Made by a program: the position numbers and the translations under genes. DNA of 64,000 nucleotides from AP-15 sp963812675 (GTDB lineage: Bacteria; Pseudomonadota; Alphaproteobacteria; ATCC43930; CGMCC-115725), in the NCBI GenBank assembly GCA_963812675.1, contig CAWEWR010000007.1, positions 372,001-436,000 on the forward strand. Direction: 5' to 3'. Below the pieces are notes generated by a model. It made no database searches. It saw nothing but the letters and a program-made list of their open reading frames with translations, and was not told the origin of the DNA. This document shows, piece after piece, positions 1 through 8,740 of this stretch (position 1 is the first letter of the stretch; every line of letters begins with the position of its first letter).

Positions 1-2076
1 GTTGTTGATGAGATACGCAAATTTTTCTTTTTCCTGTTGTTTGCCGGGCGCTTCGAGCCCCCGCCATTGGGTCGCCATGAACTGGGCCTTGCCCGATTTA
101 CCAAATTTTCCGTCCGCGTAGAGACGCTTGGTGCCGATGATCTTGCCGTCCTTGAAGTCGACAGCCGGTTCCTGGAAGCCGTTCGTTCCCATAGCGCGGA
201 GTCGATCGTAGGTTACGAACTTCCCACCCTCGGCGTGCTGGTGATAGCCGTCCATGAAGGCGTCTTCTTCTGTCTTCCAGTCATAGCCCTTGAACTTGTC
301 GGCAATGTCGTTCTTGCCCGCCCCGCGCCACGATTTTTCGAGCGCCTGGGCGAGCCCGGCGACGATCAGGCAGTCGGGCTTCGAACTCCCCGGCGGGTCC
401 ATATAGCGCTCGGTCAGCCGCATCCGCCGCTCCCCGTTCATCGAGGTGAGGTTCATCTCGCCCGAGGTCGCCGCCGGAAGGACCAGGTGGCAATCCTGGC
501 CGATCTTGGTCGGCACAATATCGACATCGATGGCAAAAAGGCCGCCCTGCCGGATTGCGCCCATGATCGCGTCGATCATGCGATCGCGATCGCCGTAAGG
601 GACCTCGTTCATCGCGTATTTCACGAGATCGGTCCGCTTCTTGTAGACGCGCTGGAATTCCATCGCATTGAGCGTCGTCTTGAAGTTATCGCACGCCCAG
701 ATGTGGTGGACGCCGCCTTTGCCGCCGATCAACAGCTGATCGACATAGGGGGCCGGCTTCCCGCCGGGATAGTCGGGTCTAACATAGCCTTCCTGGTGGC
801 CGCCCATGCGGACGCACCCGCCACCCGGGCGCCCGACATTGCCGGTCGCCAGCGCGATATTCACGAGGGCGCCGTTGGTCCGGTAATTGTCGTTGCCCCA
901 GATCAATCCCTTCTCATAAGCGAACATTGTCCGCCTTCGGGCGCCGCCCTGCTTGGGCTCGGCGATCCAGCTTGCCGCCTTTCGGATATCGTCGGGTTTG
1001 AGGCCCGTGACGCGAGCCGCCTCGTCAATGCCGACCTTGTTGGCGCCCAGCATCTCGTCAAAACCGGTCGTCGACTTCCCGATGAAATCACGATCCACCC
1101 ACCCCCTCGCTGCGATCTCGGTCATCAGCGCGTTGAAGAGGATCAGATCGGTACCCAATTCGAGCGCCAGATGAAGGACGTTCGCCTTTCCGGATGCGTC
1201 TTCGCAGGCATTAACGGTGACGGTACGCCGCGGGTCGATGATGACGACCCGCGTTGCTTCATGCGGCTCGTTCGGAAGCTGCTGGCGCTTTTTGCCTGCC
1301 GTGGTCCCGCGCAGGTTCGTCAGCCAGTGATTGAGGAAGTAATTCGTCTGGGTTTCGAGGGCGTTCGTTCCAACTGCAACGATGGTGTCGGCAAGCTCCG
1401 CATCCTCATAGCAATTGTTGAGCTCGCCAACCCCCATGTCGCGCGTCGCGTGGACCTCGGAATTGTAGGCGGGCCGATTGTGGATACGGACATTCTTTAT
1501 CTTCATGCTCTCGAAATAGAGCTTGCCGGTGGCCCAGGTGTTCTCGTAACCGCCGCCGGCGCCGCCGTGGTCAAAGGCAGACACGATCAGGCCATCCTCG
1601 CCCTGCTCCTCGATGACGCGGCGGGTCACCTCGGCGGCGAGCGACAGCGCGTCATCCCAGGAGGTCGGGAGCATCCGGCCGTAACGATAGACGAGCGGTT
1701 CCGTCAGCCGCTGGCCTTGCGTGCCGGTGATCGTCGAGTAGGAGAGTTCCCCTTGGCGCGCCCCGCGGATCGAACCGAGGCCCGAATTCACCTCGCAGTC
1801 CTTGTCGGGCTTGATGACCAGGTGCACCTCGCGGCCATTCTGCTTGACGATGTTGTACATTGCCGGCGAGAACCAGTTGGCGGTCTCTGCTTCCTGTTGG
1901 TGAGCAAGATCGACGCCAAAAAAGTTTCCGTTCGCCCTCGGTCCACCCTGTTTGTCCACAGGCCAGCTGATAGCCTTGTAACCGCATCCGACAATGCAGA
2001 ACGGGCAGGTGACGTTCTGCACTTTTACGTCTTTCGGTGGGATTGGCAGGCGGTCGATGTTGCGCTTGTAGGCCAT
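1..2076 (-). CDS. aioA: Arsenite oxidase large (molybdopterin) subunit, 3' end beyond window
   Basis: Catalytic subunit of periplasmic arsenite oxidase, which oxidises arsenite to arsenate at a bis-MGD molybdenum centre. The reverse strand starts MAYKRNIDRLPIPP and has C24-x2-C27-x3-C31 (CPFCIVGC), the [3Fe-4S] ligand motif of AioA; HNRPAYNSEVHATRD and GGCVRMGGHQEGYVR also match the family. 692 codons are visible; family members run to roughly 830 residues, so the C-terminal part lies left of position 1. The start lies 16 bp after the aioB stop, the usual B-A order. There is no Tat signal, as expected, because AioA is exported together with AioB. Confidence 0.97.
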   Translation of the reverse strand, partial: MAYKRNIDRLPIPPKDVKVQNVTCPFCIVGCGYKAISWPVDKQGGPRANGNFFGVDLAHQQEAETANWFSPAMYNIVKQNGREVHLVIKPDKDCEVNSGLGSIRGARQGELSYSTITGTQGQRLTEPLVYRYGRMLPTSWDDALSLAAEVTRRVIEEQGEDGLIVSAFDHGGAGGGYENTWATGKLYFESMKIKNVRIHNRPAYNSEVHATRDMGVGELNNCYEDAELADTIVAVGTNALETQTNYFLNHWLTNLRGTTAGKKRQQLPNEPHEATRVVIIDPRRTVTVNACEDASGKANVLHLALELGTDLILFNALMTEIAARGWVDRDFIGKSTTGFDEMLGANKVGIDEAARVTGLKPDDIRKAASWIAEPKQGGARRRTMFAYEKGLIWGNDNYRTNGALVNIALATGNVGRPGGGCVRMGGHQEGYVRPDYPGGKPAPYVDQLLIGGKGGVHHIWACDNFKTTLNAMEFQRVYKKRTDLVKYAMNEVPYGDRDRMIDAIMGAIRQGGLFAIDVDIVPTKIGQDCHLVLPAATSGEMNLTSMNGERRMRLTERYMDPPGSSKPDCLIVAGLAQALEKSWRGAGKNDIADKFKGYDWKTEEDAFMDGYHQHAEGGKFVTYDRLRAMGTNGFQEPAVDFKDGKIIGTKRLYADGKFGKSGKAQFMATQWRGLEAPGKQQEKEKFAYLINN

Positions 2077-2092
2077 CGCTCGTCTCCCTCTC

Positions 2093-2620
2093 TCACGCCA
2101 TCAAAGTATTGCTGAGGCGGCCGTAGATCAGCTCGTCGACGCCCTCGGCGAAGATGTCGCCATTGCTCGCGACGCGTAGCCGAAACTGGGCCAAGTTCTG
2201 CGTGGCGTGGCCCCAGATCTCCTGGCCTCCGTTCTCGCAGTCGAAGCGCGAGTAGTGCCCCGGGCAGTTCAGCGTCTTGTCGGCAGCGACATAGGCGAGC
2301 GGATAACCCTTGTGCGGGCAAAGCGTCGAGAACGCGACGATGTCGCCGTTGGGGCCGACGCCGCCCTCGACCTTCCGTCCGAGCCTGATGATGACCCCAG
2401 GCGAGCCCTTGTCGGGATATTGGATCTGCACCGGGGTGTCGACTTTCAGATCTCTAACGTTGGCTAATCTGGTGCTGGGATAGTTGATGCGCGCAAGGGC
2501 TGGCGTGGCGTCGGCGTGGCGCGGCATCACTCCGGAGGCAACCGTCGCAACAGCGGTCGTGGCTCCGCCCCTCAAGAACTGGCGACGGCCCAGCTCGGCA
2601 ACACGATCACAGCTCTTCAT
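2093..2620 (-). CDS. aioB: Arsenite oxidase small (Rieske) subunit
   Basis: 175-residue Rieske [2Fe-2S] protein that passes electrons from AioA to a cytochrome or azurin. It has a twin-arginine signal (RRQFLRGG, R12-R13) followed by an Ala-rich stretch. The cluster motifs are C101-P-H103 and C119-P-G-H122. The two positions that form a disulfide in classical Rieske proteins are Tyr106 and Gly121, so the disulfide is absent, as in the Alcaligenes faecalis type. The Tat signal presumably exports the AioAB complex. The gene is first in a two-gene unit with aioA; no aioXSR regulators are visible in the window. Confidence 0.97.
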   Translation of the reverse strand: MKSCDRVAELGRRQFLRGGATTAVATVASGVMPRHADATPALARINYPSTRLANVRDLKVDTPVQIQYPDKGSPGVIIRLGRKVEGGVGPNGDIVAFSTLCPHKGYPLAYVAADKTLNCPGHYSRFDCENGGQEIWGHATQNLAQFRLRVASNGDIFAEGVDELIYGRLSNTLMA

Positions 2621-3016
2621 GGCTTCCTCCAGGGGTCAAATCCGTCTTGTTTGTTGGGACGTTTCGATATTTCGATAACATAGCGTGTGCCGAAGTGATC
2701 GCGCAACATGACAGTTTTATTGCAGGCCTACAGCTGCCGGAGCCGAAACCGGAGGTCCGAAGCCTTGTCGATCCGCAAAATTGCCAACTTCGCGGAGCAT
2801 AGTCTGCGCCAAACCGGTTTCTGGAATGGAGCCGACGGGGCAGCGGCTATTCTACCAGAAGGCCAGATCTTGGCTGCTGATTCGCTGCAGATACAGCCAT
2901 CGGGGTTTGCTGATGAAATCAAAAGTTGGGCGGGGACCGAAGATTGCGCCCGAGTGGCTCGGTGGCACCCCAGCGGGATGCAACGCTGCGGTGACGCGAT
3001 TTTCCTGGCGGATCGG
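2621..3016. other. Non-coding gap between phoR-like gene and aioB
   Basis: 396 bp without a convincing gene. Short frames exist on both strands but show no family features or credible ribosome-binding site. I looked for a sigma-54 promoter (GG-N10-GC), common for aio operons, and found no good match. Only the TTTCGATA repeat close to aioB stands out. Confidence 0.5.
2662..2677. promoter_or_regulatory. Tandem TTTCGATA repeat upstream of aioB
   Basis: Two adjacent copies of TTTCGATA lie about 42 bp upstream of the aioB start in an AT-rich patch. TTCGATATTTCGA is also nearly dyad-symmetric. The position fits a promoter or operator for aioBA, possibly ArsR-like, but no regulator gene is adjacent and the assignment is inference. 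Confidence 0.3.
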
Positions 3017-4447
3017 TCAGATATGATTCACTAAGGAACCGGCGGGGTGAGGGCACAAGAATACCGTGAAGACCGAGCCGACCCCGGGCGTGCTTTCGAT
3101 CTCGAGAGCTCCGCGATGGTGGTTGAGGATGTGCTTGACGATCGCCAAGCCGAGCCCGGTGCCACCCATTTCGCGGGAGCGCGCGGTGTCGACCCGGTAA
3201 AATCGTTCGGTCAGCCGGGGCAGGTGCTCTCGTAATATGCCGTCGCCTTGATCGCACACCGCTACGCATACCATTGCGGTATCAGAGGCCCTGCTCCCGC
3301 GACTCGGGCCCAACCCGATCGCCGCCCGGAGCGTGATTTCCGACCCCATGCGCCCATACTTGATCGCATTGTCGATGAGGTTCTGGAAGACTTGGGCGAG
3401 TTCGTCGCGATCGCCGAGCACATCCGGGAGATCAGGCGGCACCGCCAGCCGGATGTGCATGCCGCGGTCGCCGGCGCGCAGCTCCAGCGTCTCGGCGATC
3501 TGGCGCAGCAAGGGGCTCAGCGCGACCCGGTCCTTTGGCATCATATGCTCGTTCAGCTCGATCCGGGATAGCGACATCAAATCTTCGACCAACCGGGTCA
3601 TACGCGAGGCTTGGCCGTGCATGATCGCGAGAAACCTCTCGCGGGCTTCCGCGTCCTCGCGCGCGGGTCCGCGCAAGGTCTCGATAAAACCGATCAAAGT
3701 GGCGAGCGGGGTGCGCAGTTCGTGGCTCGCATTGGCGATAAAGTCGGCCCGCATCTGCTCAGCCCGCTTCAACTCTGTGATGTCATGCAGCGCCAATACC
3801 GCGACCGCGCCATCGGGTGACGGATGGTCGATACGGGCAAAGCGTGCGCGCAGCTGGCGCTCCACCGGAACGTTCAGGGAAAAGTCGATTACCCGAGCCC
3901 TTTCGCCACGCAATACCGCATCCGCCGCAGCCAGCACCGCTGGGTTGCGCAACGCGCCAGCAAGATCGCGCGGCTCGGGCGTGACACTGATGAATGCCGC
4001 CGCCTGTGCGTTGGCGCGTACGATCCGGCGCCGCTCGTCGAGCAAGATCAGGGGGTCCGGCACCGCTGCGATGACCGCCTCCGCGGCCGCCAGCCTCTCG
4101 TCGACGACACGGACGCGTTCGCGCCAGAGCCGGGCGAGCCTGGCGATCGCGAGCCAGATCTCGCGCGCCATCGGAGCGAGGCTGCGGTCCACCTGCCGTG
4201 CGACAGCCCCGGTATTCGCGTCTGGGCCGAGGCTCTCGATGTCGTCGCGGACCAGGGTCAGGTCGGAGATCGAGCGGCCGACGACGAGTACCGTCGAGAC
4301 CCATATGACGGCGAAGGCGATCAATGCCACATGGACCGGAAGCAAACCCCATCCTGCAAGCGCACCAACGACGATCAGGCTCGGAGCACAGACCACAACT
4401 GCCATCCGGGCGATGCGATACAGGCTCTGCGGCCGCCTGGCGATCAC
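3017..4447 (-). CDS. phoR: PhoR-like membrane sensor histidine kinase
   Basis: 476 residues with a GTG start. Two membrane helices (about 15-35 and 38-57), a PAS-like region (about 120-225), a HisKA domain with phospho-acceptor H242 in NASHELRTPL, and a HATPase domain with N (QNLIDNAIKYG) and G (GGTGLGLAIVKH) boxes. This is the PhoR/ResE architecture. No phoB, phoU or pst gene is in the window, so the partner response regulator is elsewhere. It lies 46 bp downstream of the malic enzyme gene on the same strand and may be cotranscribed with it. The PhoR assignment rests on architecture; another PAS histidine kinase is possible. Confidence 0.75.
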   Translation of the reverse strand: MIARRPQSLYRIARMAVVVCAPSLIVVGALAGWGLLPVHVALIAFAVIWVSTVLVVGRSISDLTLVRDDIESLGPDANTGAVARQVDRSLAPMAREIWLAIARLARLWRERVRVVDERLAAAEAVIAAVPDPLILLDERRRIVRANAQAAAFISVTPEPRDLAGALRNPAVLAAADAVLRGERARVIDFSLNVPVERQLRARFARIDHPSPDGAVAVLALHDITELKRAEQMRADFIANASHELRTPLATLIGFIETLRGPAREDAEARERFLAIMHGQASRMTRLVEDLMSLSRIELNEHMMPKDRVALSPLLRQIAETLELRAGDRGMHIRLAVPPDLPDVLGDRDELAQVFQNLIDNAIKYGRMGSEITLRAAIGLGPSRGSRASDTAMVCVAVCDQGDGILREHLPRLTERFYRVDTARSREMGGTGLGLAIVKHILNHHRGALEIESTPGVGSVFTVFLCPHPAGSLVNHI

Positions 4448-4493
4448 TCTCTGCGGCCCCGATCGCTCCGGTGGCCGTGCGCTAATTCCGCGA

Positions 4494-6761
4494 TCAGCCG
4501 ATCGCGTCGTGCGCCGAGAGGGCGGCGAGGTTCACCAGGTCCGATACGGTCGCCCCCATGTTGACGATTTGGACGGGGTGCGACAGCCCGAGGAGGAGCG
4601 GGCCGACGGCGGTCCCTCCACCGAGCTCAGGCAGCAGTTTTGCCGCAATATTTGCGCTGTGCAGCTCGGGCATGACGAGAATGTTGGCCGGGCCGGTGAG
4701 CCGGCAAAATGGATATAGCTGGTGCATCAGGCGCTCGTTGAGGGCGACGTCGGCGCTCATTTCGCCGTCATATTCGAAATCGGCGCCGCGTCGGTCGAGC
4801 AGCGCGACGGCATCGCGCACGCGCTGGCCGTCCTTGCCCATCGGATTACCGAAGTTGGAATACGACAACAACGCGACGCGGGGAACGATGCCCAGCTCGT
4901 GGGCCTTGGCTGCCGCCTGTATCGTAATGTCGGCGAGCTGGGCCGAGCTCGGCACCTCATGGACGAGCGTGTCGGCGAGCAGAACGGTGCGCTCGCGCGC
5001 GAGCAGCACGGTCAGGCCGAAGAGCACAGAGCCGGGACTGACTGCGATAACCCGCGAAATCTCGTCGAGAGCATCGAACGAGTTGCGGGTGACCCCCGTC
5101 ACCATCGCATCCGCATCGCCGCAGGCGACCATGCAGGCGGCAAAGACGTTGCGATCCTGGTTCACCAGGCGCTGGCAGTCGCGATACAGCATCCCCTGAC
5201 GCTGCTGGCGGGCATAAAGGAAGTCGGTGTACCGCTTGTTGTGGTGCGACAGTCTCGCATTGTGAAACTCGAGACCCTGCGGCGAGGTCAACCCCATGGC
5301 GTCCATTGTCGATTTGATCCGTTCCTCGCGGCCCACCAGCACCGGAGTGCCATAACCGCTTTCAACGAACAGCAGTGCGGCGCGGATCGTCTTCTCCTCC
5401 TCGCCCTCGGCAAAGACCACGCGCTTCGGCGCGGCGCGCACGCGTTCGAAGATCAGCTCGAGCCCTGCGGCGGTCGGATCGAGGCGCGCGCGCAAGCTGC
5501 GCTTGTAGACGCTCAGATCGAGAATGGGCTTGCGCGCCACGCCGGAATCCATGGCGGCCTTGGCGACCGCCGACGGTACCGCCCAGATCAGCCGAGGATC
5601 AAATGGCGCCGGGATGATGTAATCGGGCCCGTAGAGCAGGCGCTCCCCGGAATAGGCGGCGGCAACCTCGTCTGGCACGTCCTCGCGCGCGAGCTCGGCC
5701 AATGCTTCGGCTGCCGCGATCTTCATCGCGTCGTTGATCGTCGAGGCGCGCACGTCGAGGGCACCGCGAAAGATGTACGGAAACCCCAGAACATTGTTGA
5801 CCTGGTTGGGATAATCGGAGCGTCCGGTGGCGATGATCGCGTCGGAACGCACGGCCCGCACCTCCTCGGGGGTGATCTCCGGATCTGGGTTTGCCATTGC
5901 GAAAATGATCGGCTTGTCCGCCATAGAGCGGACCATCGACTGGTCGACCGCCCCCTTGGCGGAGAGGCCAAAGAAGGCGTCTGTTCCCTCGATCGCCTCG
6001 GCGAGAGTGCGCGCCTTGGTCTCGGCGGCATGGGCCGATTTCCACTGGTTCATGCCCTCCGTGCGACCGTGGTAGATGACGCCGCGTGTGTCGCACAGCA
6101 CGACATTCTCGGACGGCAATCCCATCGTTTTCAGCAGCTCGACGCAGGCGATCGAGGCGGCGCCGGCGCCGTTGACCACCATTTTCGTCGTGTGGAGCTC
6201 GCGGCCGGTGAGGTGCAGCGCGTTGATCAGACCGGCCGCCGCGATGATTGCCGTGCCGTGCTGGTCATCGTGAAACACCGGAATGTCGAGAAGCTCGCGC
6301 AGCCGCTCTTCGATGATGAAGCATTCGGGCGCCTTGATGTCCTCGAGATTGATGCCGCCGAAGGCCGGGTGCAGAAAGCGCACGCAATTGACGAACTCGT
6401 CGACATCGCGAGTATCGATCTCGAGATCGATCGAGTCGATATCGGCAAAGCGCTTGAACAATGCGCATTTGCCCTCCATGACGGGCTTGGCGGCGAGCGC
6501 CCCCAGGTCGCCGAGCCCCAAAACCGCGGTGCCGTTCGAGATCACCGCGACGAAATTGCCCTTTGAGGTGTAATCGAAGACGGTGCCGGGATGGCGTTGG
6601 ATGTGCAGGCACGGGAACGCGACGCCGGGAGAATAGGCCAGCGTCAGATCGCGCTGCGTCGTCAGCGGTTTGGTCGGCGCGATCGACAGCTTTCCCGGAC
6701 GCCCGCCGGCGTGGAACTGCAGGGCCTCGTCCTCGCTTGCGCCAATGATGCCGGTGTCCAT
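4494..6761 (-). CDS. maeB: NADP-dependent malic enzyme fused to phosphotransacetylase-like domain
   Basis: 755 residues. The N-terminal half (about 1-430) is malic enzyme (RPGKLSIAPTKPL, YSPGVA, FHDDQHGTA, NGAGAAS), oxidatively decarboxylating malate to pyruvate. The C-terminal half (about 435-755) resembles phosphate acetyltransferase, usually non-catalytic or regulatory in MaeB. I chose the ATG at 6761 (MDTGIIGASEDE) because family alignment begins just after it and GAGGAG lies upstream; an in-frame start at 6842 would add 27 unusual residues. It provides NADPH and pyruvate from the TCA cycle. The gene diverges from rplU. Confidence 0.95.
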   Translation of the reverse strand: MDTGIIGASEDEALQFHAGGRPGKLSIAPTKPLTTQRDLTLAYSPGVAFPCLHIQRHPGTVFDYTSKGNFVAVISNGTAVLGLGDLGALAAKPVMEGKCALFKRFADIDSIDLEIDTRDVDEFVNCVRFLHPAFGGINLEDIKAPECFIIEERLRELLDIPVFHDDQHGTAIIAAAGLINALHLTGRELHTTKMVVNGAGAASIACVELLKTMGLPSENVVLCDTRGVIYHGRTEGMNQWKSAHAAETKARTLAEAIEGTDAFFGLSAKGAVDQSMVRSMADKPIIFAMANPDPEITPEEVRAVRSDAIIATGRSDYPNQVNNVLGFPYIFRGALDVRASTINDAMKIAAAEALAELAREDVPDEVAAAYSGERLLYGPDYIIPAPFDPRLIWAVPSAVAKAAMDSGVARKPILDLSVYKRSLRARLDPTAAGLELIFERVRAAPKRVVFAEGEEEKTIRAALLFVESGYGTPVLVGREERIKSTMDAMGLTSPQGLEFHNARLSHHNKRYTDFLYARQQRQGMLYRDCQRLVNQDRNVFAACMVACGDADAMVTGVTRNSFDALDEISRVIAVSPGSVLFGLTVLLARERTVLLADTLVHEVPSSAQLADITIQAAAKAHELGIVPRVALLSYSNFGNPMGKDGQRVRDAVALLDRRGADFEYDGEMSADVALNERLMHQLYPFCRLTGPANILVMPELHSANIAAKLLPELGGGTAVGPLLLGLSHPVQIVNMGATVSDLVNLAALSAHDAIG

Positions 6762-6991
6762 ATTCCTGGACGCTCCTCGTCGATAAGGCGCCGGCTTATG
6801 CCGGCCGCCTTTGGTCGCGCACCAGTCTAGAGACCGCCTCATGTGCCGTCAAAGCCGCGCTGGAGATGGTTGACAGGCCGAGCTGCGGACCTATATTGCG
6901 CGGCTCGCGGACGGGGTTGGCCGAATCCGGTCGCATGCACGCGCCATCGCCGGTAGCGTTGGGTCTACGGCAGGTTTTCTCGACGGGTATC

Positions 6992-7354
6992 ATGTTCGCA
7001 GTCATCCGCACCGGCGGCAAACAGTACAAGGTTGCCAAGGACGACGTCATCTCGGTCGAGAAACTGCCCGCCGAGCCCGGCGCCACGATCGAGCTCGGCC
7101 AGGTGCTGATGATCGGCGAAGGGGTCGAGGTCGCGACCGGCACACCGCTTCTCGACGGCGCGTCGGTCAGCGCCACCGTTGTCGAGCAGACGCGGGCGGC
7201 CAAGATCATCGTCTTCAAGAAGAAGCGGCGGCACAATTACCGCCGTAAGAAAGGGCACCGCCAGCAGCAGACGGTATTGCGCATCACCGACATCAGAAGC
7301 ACGAGCGGCGCAGCGCGGACGGAGCCCGAGCAAGGAGCAGCAGATGGCACATAA
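6992..7354 (+). CDS. rplU: 50S ribosomal protein L21
   Basis: 120 residues beginning MFAVIRTGGKQYKV, the invariant L21 N-terminus, with the basic RNA-binding segment FKKKRRHNYRRKKGHRQ. It binds 23S rRNA in the large subunit. The ATG at 6992 is chosen over an upstream in-frame start at 6866 that would add about 42 non-family residues. It overlaps rpmA by 11 bp and opens the conserved rplU-rpmA-obgE block. The C-terminal tail after ITDIRS is short and low in complexity. Confidence 0.97.
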   Translation: MFAVIRTGGKQYKVAKDDVISVEKLPAEPGATIELGQVLMIGEGVEVATGTPLLDGASVSATVVEQTRAAKIIVFKKKRRHNYRRKKGHRQQQTVLRITDIRSTSGAARTEPEQGAADGT

Positions 7355-7625
7355 GAAAGCGGGCGGTTCATCGCGCAACGGGCGCGACAGCGCCGGCCGG
7401 CGGCTCGGCGTCAAGAAATTCGGTGGCGAGATCGTCATCCCCGGCCACATCATCGTGCGGCAGCGCGGCACCAAATTCCATCCCGGCGCGCATGTCGGGA
7501 TCGGCCGTGACCACACTCTGTTTGCGACCGCGCAAGGTGCGGTCAAGTTTCACACCGGGCGAGCCGGACGAACCTATATTTCGGTGGTGCCTCCCTCGCC
7601 GCCGCCGGCCGAGGCCGCCGAATAG
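7344..7625 (+). CDS. rpmA: 50S ribosomal protein L27
   Basis: 93 residues starting MAHKKAGGSSRNGRDS, typical L27; the flexible N-terminus reaches toward the peptidyl-transferase centre. GAHVGIGRDHTLFA and the GRTY(I/V)SV end also match. GGAGCAG precedes the ATG. There is no Firmicutes-type N-terminal cleavage extension. It overlaps the end of rplU by 11 bp, suggesting translational coupling. The C-terminal PPSPPPAEAAE tail is slightly longer than usual. Confidence 0.97.
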   Translation: MAHKKAGGSSRNGRDSAGRRLGVKKFGGEIVIPGHIIVRQRGTKFHPGAHVGIGRDHTLFATAQGAVKFHTGRAGRTYISVVPPSPPPAEAAE

Positions 7626-7649
7626 CCGTTCCCCGAAACGGACGGAGCC

Positions 7650-7682
7650 AAAGGGGAGCGGCCCGGCTGCTCCCCTTTTAGT
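7650..7682 (+). terminator. Rho-independent-like terminator after rpmA
   Basis: A perfect 10-bp stem AAAGGGGAGC / GCTCCCCTTT with a 9-nt loop, followed by TAGTTT, lies between rpmA and obgE. The U-tract is short, so it may attenuate rather than fully end transcription before obgE. Confidence 0.65.
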
Positions 7683-7690
7683 TTGCGCAA

Positions 7691-8740
7691 ATGCAATTCC
7701 TCGACCAGTGCAAGATTTACTTGAAGAGCGGTGACGGCGGGCGCGGCGCGATGAGCTTTCGCCGCGAGAAATTCATCGAGTTCGGCGGCCCCAATGGGGG
7801 TAATGGCGGGAAAGGGGGGGACATCGCCTTTGTCGCGGTCGACAACCTGAACACCTTGATCGATTACCGGTATCGGCAGCATTTTCGGGCGCAAGACGGC
7901 CGCCCCGGCGCCGGACGCGAACGCACCGGCGCCAATGGCGAGGATCTTGTGTTACACGTTCCGGTCGGGACTCAGGTGATGGACGAGGACAACCGGATGG
8001 TTCTCGCCGACCTTACCCGTCCTGGGCAGAAGCTCGTCTTTTTGAAGGGTGGCGACGGCGGCTTCGGCAATGCGCATTACAAGAGCTCGACCAATCGCGC
8101 GCCCCGCCGTTCCGATCCCGGTTGGTCGGGCCGCGAGGCCTGGGTCTGGCTGCGCTTGAAGCTGATCGCCGATGCCGGCCTCGTCGGCTTGCCCAATGCG
8201 GGCAAATCGACCTTCCTTGCCGCGGTCACTCATGCCCGACCCAAAATCGCCGATTACCCTTTCACGACCCTGAAGCCACAGCTCGGTGTCGTTCGGCTGC
8301 ACGATGAGGAATTTGTCTTGGCTGACCTCCCCGGGCTGATCGAGGGAGCGAGCGAAGGCGCCGGCATCGGCACCCGTTTCCTCGGCCATGTCGAACGCTG
8401 CGCCGTTGTTCTTCACCTGATCGACGGCACGCTCGACGACGTCGCCGACGCCTACCGCACGATCCGCAAAGAATTGGCCCGATATGGTCACGGCCTCGCC
8501 GAAAAACCGGAGATCATCGGACTTAACAAGATCGATGCTCTCGATGCCCAGATCATCACCGCAAAATCCGACGAGTTGCGCCAAGTCGCCCGACCCGACA
8601 CCAAGGTCCGTCCGCTGTCCGGAGCGACGGGAGCCGGTGTAACGGAGTTGTTGGAGGGAGTGCTCACTACTCTGTCGGCGGAGCGTGTGGACAGGAATGA
8701 AGCCCATTCGGAGGCGATCCCTCTCGTTCCTTCGTCATGA
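7691..8740 (+). CDS. obgE: Obg family GTPase
   Basis: 349 residues. The N-terminal Obg fold (about 1-158) carries the glycine-rich GGPNGGNGGKGG pattern. The G domain has G1 GLPNAGKST (166-174), G2 with YPFTT, G3 DLPG and G4 NKID. It is an essential GTPase in late 50S assembly and stress or cell-cycle control. Its stop overlaps the proB start by 4 bp (ATGA), so the two are probably coupled. The acidic C-terminal extension of E. coli ObgE is absent. Confidence 0.97.
   Translation: MQFLDQCKIYLKSGDGGRGAMSFRREKFIEFGGPNGGNGGKGGDIAFVAVDNLNTLIDYRYRQHFRAQDGRPGAGRERTGANGEDLVLHVPVGTQVMDEDNRMVLADLTRPGQKLVFLKGGDGGFGNAHYKSSTNRAPRRSDPGWSGREAWVWLRLKLIADAGLVGLPNAGKSTFLAAVTHARPKIADYPFTTLKPQLGVVRLHDEEFVLADLPGLIEGASEGAGIGTRFLGHVERCAVVLHLIDGTLDDVADAYRTIRKELARYGHGLAEKPEIIGLNKIDALDAQIITAKSDELRQVARPDTKVRPLSGATGAGVTELLEGVLTTLSAERVDRNEAHSEAIPLVPSS

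Noticed and set aside
37..2115. 692-codon open frame on the plus strand
   Set aside because: It is antisense to aioA, whose reverse-strand protein matches AioA throughout including the CPFCIVGC motif; the plus frame has no family features.
2621..2720. Sigma-54 promoter upstream of aioB
   Set aside because: GGCAC-like sequences exist but lack the GG-N10-GC spacing.
2708..3034. Possible small gene between phoR-like and aioB
   Set aside because: No ribosome-binding site, family resemblance or consistent codon use; frames on both strands are similar in quality.
4722..6566. 614-codon plus-strand frame
   Set aside because: Antisense to the maeB gene; long antisense frames are common in GC-rich DNA.
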